Origin: Maribacter sp.
Lineage (GTDB): Bacteria > Bacteroidota > Bacteroidia > Flavobacteriales > Flavobacteriaceae
Assembly: GCA_013001935.1 (NCBI GenBank)
Contig: JABDKZ010000196.1
Coordinates: 1 to 9,320 of the forward strand
DNA length: 9,320 nucleotides
Reading direction: 5' to 3'
Positions 7,638 to 9,320 of the stretch are shown here, one piece after another (the stretch's first letter is position 1; the number at the start of each line of letters is the position of its first letter). The position numbers and the translations under genes were made by a program. The notes under the pieces were generated by a model. The model was not told the DNA's origin. It ran no database searches and was given only the letters and a program-made list of their open reading frames with translations.

Positions 7638-7665
7638 AACAGTTTATCATGACTGTTCGTTTTTT
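7638..7665 (+). terminator. Weak first terminator-like hairpin after rpoD
   Basis: AACAGT (7638-7643) pairs with ACTGTT (7652-7657) around an 8-base loop, followed by CG and six T (7660-7665). The stem is short and A/T-rich, and lies about 75 bases after the rpoD stop, so alone it may be leaky. It stands 11 bases before a second, stronger terminator. Confidence 0.5.
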
Positions 7666-7676
7666 GATTGATGAAT

Positions 7677-7703
7677 AAACTCCGGCTGATTACCGGAGTT
7701 TTT
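7677..7703 (+). terminator. Second, stronger terminator after rpoD
   Basis: AAACTCCGG (7677-7685) pairs perfectly with CCGGAGTTT (7693-7701) around CTGATTA, with five T at 7699-7703. It ends the long rpoD 3' region (7562-7774 is gene-free); apart from these two hairpins I see no other convincing element there. Confidence 0.85.
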
Positions 7704-7774
7704 CATTTTATATGTTTTGTCAGAAATACTTAACGTACATTTAAAGTAAGAATTCGTCGCAATATTTAAAGTTC

Positions 7775-8005
7775 ATGAGCCATATACAACCTAACAATCC
7801 ATTACACGGAATTAAACTTGTCGACATCTTGGAACATCTGGTCAACCGCTATAGCTGGGAGGAATTGGCCAGTAAAATCAACATCAATTGTTTTAAAAGC
7901 AATCCTTCTATTAAGTCTAGTCTTAAATTTTTACGTAAAACTCCTTGGGCCCGAGCCAAAGTAGAACAATTATATCTTAAATCAATTAAGAACCATGCCT
8001 CTTAA
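7775..8005 (+). CDS. VF530 family protein (DUF2132), putative DNA-binding
   Basis: The 76-residue protein matches the small VF530 family, named after a Vibrio fischeri protein with a solved structure and described as DNA-binding. The family hallmarks are visible: [17 protein letters not shown] (7-23), [15 protein letters not shown] (26-40) and [19 protein letters not shown] (42-60), followed by KVEQLYL. Length is usual for the family, and it is basic at its C-terminus. The biological role is not established. Its last 11 bases overlap the start of trmL, so the two are probably translated from one mRNA with coupling. TATGTTTTG at 7711-7719 resembles a -7 element with one extra base between TA and TTTG, and is the best promoter candidate I can find for the pair. 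Confidence 0.88.
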   Translation: MSHIQPNNPLHGIKLVDILEHLVNRYSWEELASKININCFKSNPSIKSSLKFLRKTPWARAKVEQLYLKSIKNHAS

Positions 8006-8444
8006 CATTGTTCTCTTCGAGCCTGAAATTCCTAATAACACTGGGAATATTGGTCGTCTTGCACTGGCATCCGGATCTAATTTGCATTTGGTCAAACCTT
8101 TTGGTTTTGAGCTTAATGATAAGCGATTAAAACGTGCGGGTTTGGATTACTGGCCCCATATTTCACTATTCATTTATGACAGCATAGAAGATTTTTATAA
8201 AAAACACAAAGAAAAAAACCTAGTCTATTTTTCAAGTCACGGAGCACAAAATCATTGGTCCATAGCATACGAGGACGACATGTTTCTGGTCTTTGGAAAG
8301 GAATCAGTTGGCTTATCCAATGAAATCATCACTGCCAACACTGACAAGCTTTACAAAATCCCTTTGTTTAGCCCTCACATCAGAAGCTTAAATCTAGCCA
8401 ATGCCGTTAGCATTGTCGTTTATGAAGGCCTGAAACATATCTGA
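7995..8444 (+). CDS. trmL: tRNA (cytidine(34)/uridine(34)-2'-O)-methyltransferase TrmL
   Basis: TrmL uses S-adenosylmethionine to methylate the ribose of the wobble base (position 34) in certain leucine tRNAs of E. coli. This SPOUT-fold protein has 149 residues, close to E. coli TrmL (157). Characteristic motifs are [18 protein letters not shown] (4-21), [12 protein letters not shown] (42-53), FGKESVGL (100-107) and the knot-forming [19 protein letters not shown] (122-140) followed by VVYEGLK. The start ATG lies inside the end of the VF530-family gene (11-base overlap, different frame), which points to translational coupling. Only 18 bases separate its stop from the stop of the opposing gene on the minus strand. 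The substrate tRNAs in this organism are not shown by the sequence. Confidence 0.95.
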   Translation: MPLNIVLFEPEIPNNTGNIGRLALASGSNLHLVKPFGFELNDKRLKRAGLDYWPHISLFIYDSIEDFYKKHKEKNLVYFSSHGAQNHWSIAYEDDMFLVFGKESVGLSNEIITANTDKLYKIPLFSPHIRSLNLANAVSIVVYEGLKHI

Positions 8445-8448
8445 TAAC

Positions 8449-8467
8449 AGTAAATTTTAAATTTACT
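8449..8467. repeat. A/T-rich palindrome between convergent stop codons
   Basis: AGTAAATTT and AAATTTACT are perfect 9-base arms around one central T. The palindrome fills most of the 18-base gap between trmL and the opposing gene and includes the stop codon of the latter. Being A/T-rich with hardly any loop, it would make a weak hairpin. It could be a poor bidirectional terminator or a binding site, and no other terminator is visible here for either gene. Confidence 0.5.
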
Positions 8468-9320
8468 CCAGTTCATAGTAAAATGCGTCTCTTAGCACTT
8501 CCAAACTTTTTGGGACTGCAATATTGGGGTCTTCCTTACCCTCAAATTCAAGCGATATATACCCTTTATAATTATGCGCGCGCATCATTTCCCCAATCAT
8601 GGGATAATCAATGTCTAACGTATACCATTTCCCTCCTCCATAATAGGTTTTTGCTTGTATCAAATAGGTTTGGGGGGCCAACAATCTCATCTGCTCTTCC
8701 CTATTCTCTAAAAAGTTACCTGTATCTAAAGTAACTTGCAACCAAGGGTTATTTATCGTATCAACAATACGCTTAACTCCTTCAGCTGTACGACCCAGTC
8801 CCCAGTGATTTTCCAATCCTAATACTACACCGCATTTTTCGGCAATTGGAAGGCACTTTTCGATGGAATCAATGACCCAACCATAACCATCTTCTTCGGT
8901 ATACCCCTCAATGGTGGGTTCTATTCCTTTGTTTGCCATCAAGGCATCAAAAGACTCGGAAGTTCCCCAACGACCCGTATTCAATCGCATAGTAGGAATG
9001 CCCAATTTGTAAGCAAGTTCTATTTGGTGTATGGTCTTGGCTATATTTTCATCCCTATATGCCTTATCAGGATTCAAATATCCTTGATGTGTTGAAAAAC
9101 CCATTAAATCAAGACCTGCATGAAAAGCCTGCTTTTTAAGTTTTTGTAAATACCCGTTTTCCTCAGAGGACATTTGCACCAATAATAACTCAATGCCATC
9201 AAAGCCCATTGCTGCGGCCTTGTCAATACAATACTCCATAGGCACATCTTCTTTTGGCCCCTCAAACTGCCAAAAAGAATATGAAGAAACCCCTATGGGG
9301 TTGTGCTTTATCTTTTTTAT
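8463..9320 (-). CDS. Sugar phosphate isomerase/epimerase family TIM-barrel protein (5' end outside window)
   Basis: The frame remains open to the right edge, so 285 residues are visible and the true start lies outside. A GTG at 9245 is an internal Val, because the codons before it encode IGVSSYSFWQFEGP, a typical first strand of this fold. The family (AP endonuclease 2/xylose isomerase-like TIM barrel) usually isomerises or epimerises sugars with a divalent metal. Candidate metal ligands, in visible numbering, are Glu170 (GLENHWG), Asp199 (TLDTGNF) and Glu258 (ISLEFEG). The fourth position, often His, appears to be Gln222 in YLIQAKTYYGGGKWYTLDID. From memory, a similar QAKTYYGGG motif occurs in related uncharacterised proteins. 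The substrate is unknown. A Tat or Sec signal cannot be excluded because the N-terminus is missing. No partner gene is visible in the window. Confidence 0.88.
   Translation of the reverse strand: MKKIKHNPIGVSSYSFWQFEGPKEDVPMEYCIDKAAAMGFDGIELLLVQMSSEENGYLQKLKKQAFHAGLDLMGFSTHQGYLNPDKAYRDENIAKTIHQIELAYKLGIPTMRLNTGRWGTSESFDALMANKGIEPTIEGYTEEDGYGWVIDSIEKCLPIAEKCGVVLGLENHWGLGRTAEGVKRIVDTINNPWLQVTLDTGNFLENREEQMRLLAPQTYLIQAKTYYGGGKWYTLDIDYPMIGEMMRAHNYKGYISLEFEGKEDPNIAVPKSLEVLRDAFYYELE

Noticed and set aside
9243..9245. GTG as the start of the minus-strand isomerase-like gene
   Set aside because: Twenty-five further codons upstream are open and encode the conserved first strand (IGVSSYSFW), so the gene continues past the window edge.
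1..9320. Search for a novel defence, mobile or secondary-metabolite system
   Set aside because: All but one of the genes fall in recognised families, nearly all of them housekeeping. There are no transposase, recombinase, nuclease/effector pairs or spacer-repeat arrays, and no compositional break was apparent by eye.

Overview
The window looks like a core chromosomal segment of a member of the Bacteroidota, most probably the family Flavobacteriaceae. The reasons are: a short primary sigma factor without region 1.1; TAnnTTTG-type -7 promoter elements; start codons without a recognisable Shine-Dalgarno sequence; an AccD of the flavobacterial type whose zinc-ribbon cysteines are gone; a surface-type lipoprotein signal (Cys followed by DKDD); and low G+C with A/T-rich intergenic DNA. 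I see no insertion sequence, CRISPR array, phage gene, tRNA or rRNA. No gene-free stretch exceeds about 215 bases.

Layout. Bases 2-775 hold the C-terminal barrel of a BamA/TamA-like outer-membrane protein that enters from the left edge. A -7 promoter element then precedes fbaA (class II fructose-bisphosphate aldolase) and accD (acetyl-CoA carboxylase carboxyltransferase beta subunit), which are 18 bases apart and probably one transcript. accD converges on an unrecognised lipoprotein gene on the minus strand, and a perfect 32-base palindrome between them can terminate both. Next, on the plus strand, come rpsO (ribosomal protein S15) and pnp (polynucleotide phosphorylase), the widely conserved rpsO-pnp order, each with its own terminator. 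rpoD (primary sigma factor) follows and is ended by two tandem hairpins. A small VF530-family gene then overlaps trmL (tRNA wobble-base ribose methyltransferase) by 11 bases. trmL converges on a minus-strand sugar phosphate isomerase/epimerase-like gene that runs off the right edge.

Functionally this is a housekeeping block: central carbon metabolism and fatty acid initiation (fbaA, accD), translation and RNA turnover (rpsO, pnp, trmL), transcription initiation (rpoD) and envelope functions (the barrel protein and the lipoprotein). I did not find a convincing new multi-gene system. The points most worth a second look are small-scale: the AccD without zinc ligands, the hairpin at the predicted 5' end of the rpsO mRNA, the structured pnp leader with a 23-base tract of only A and C, the lipoprotein with a duplicated Cys/DFG motif, and the palindromes between convergent genes.
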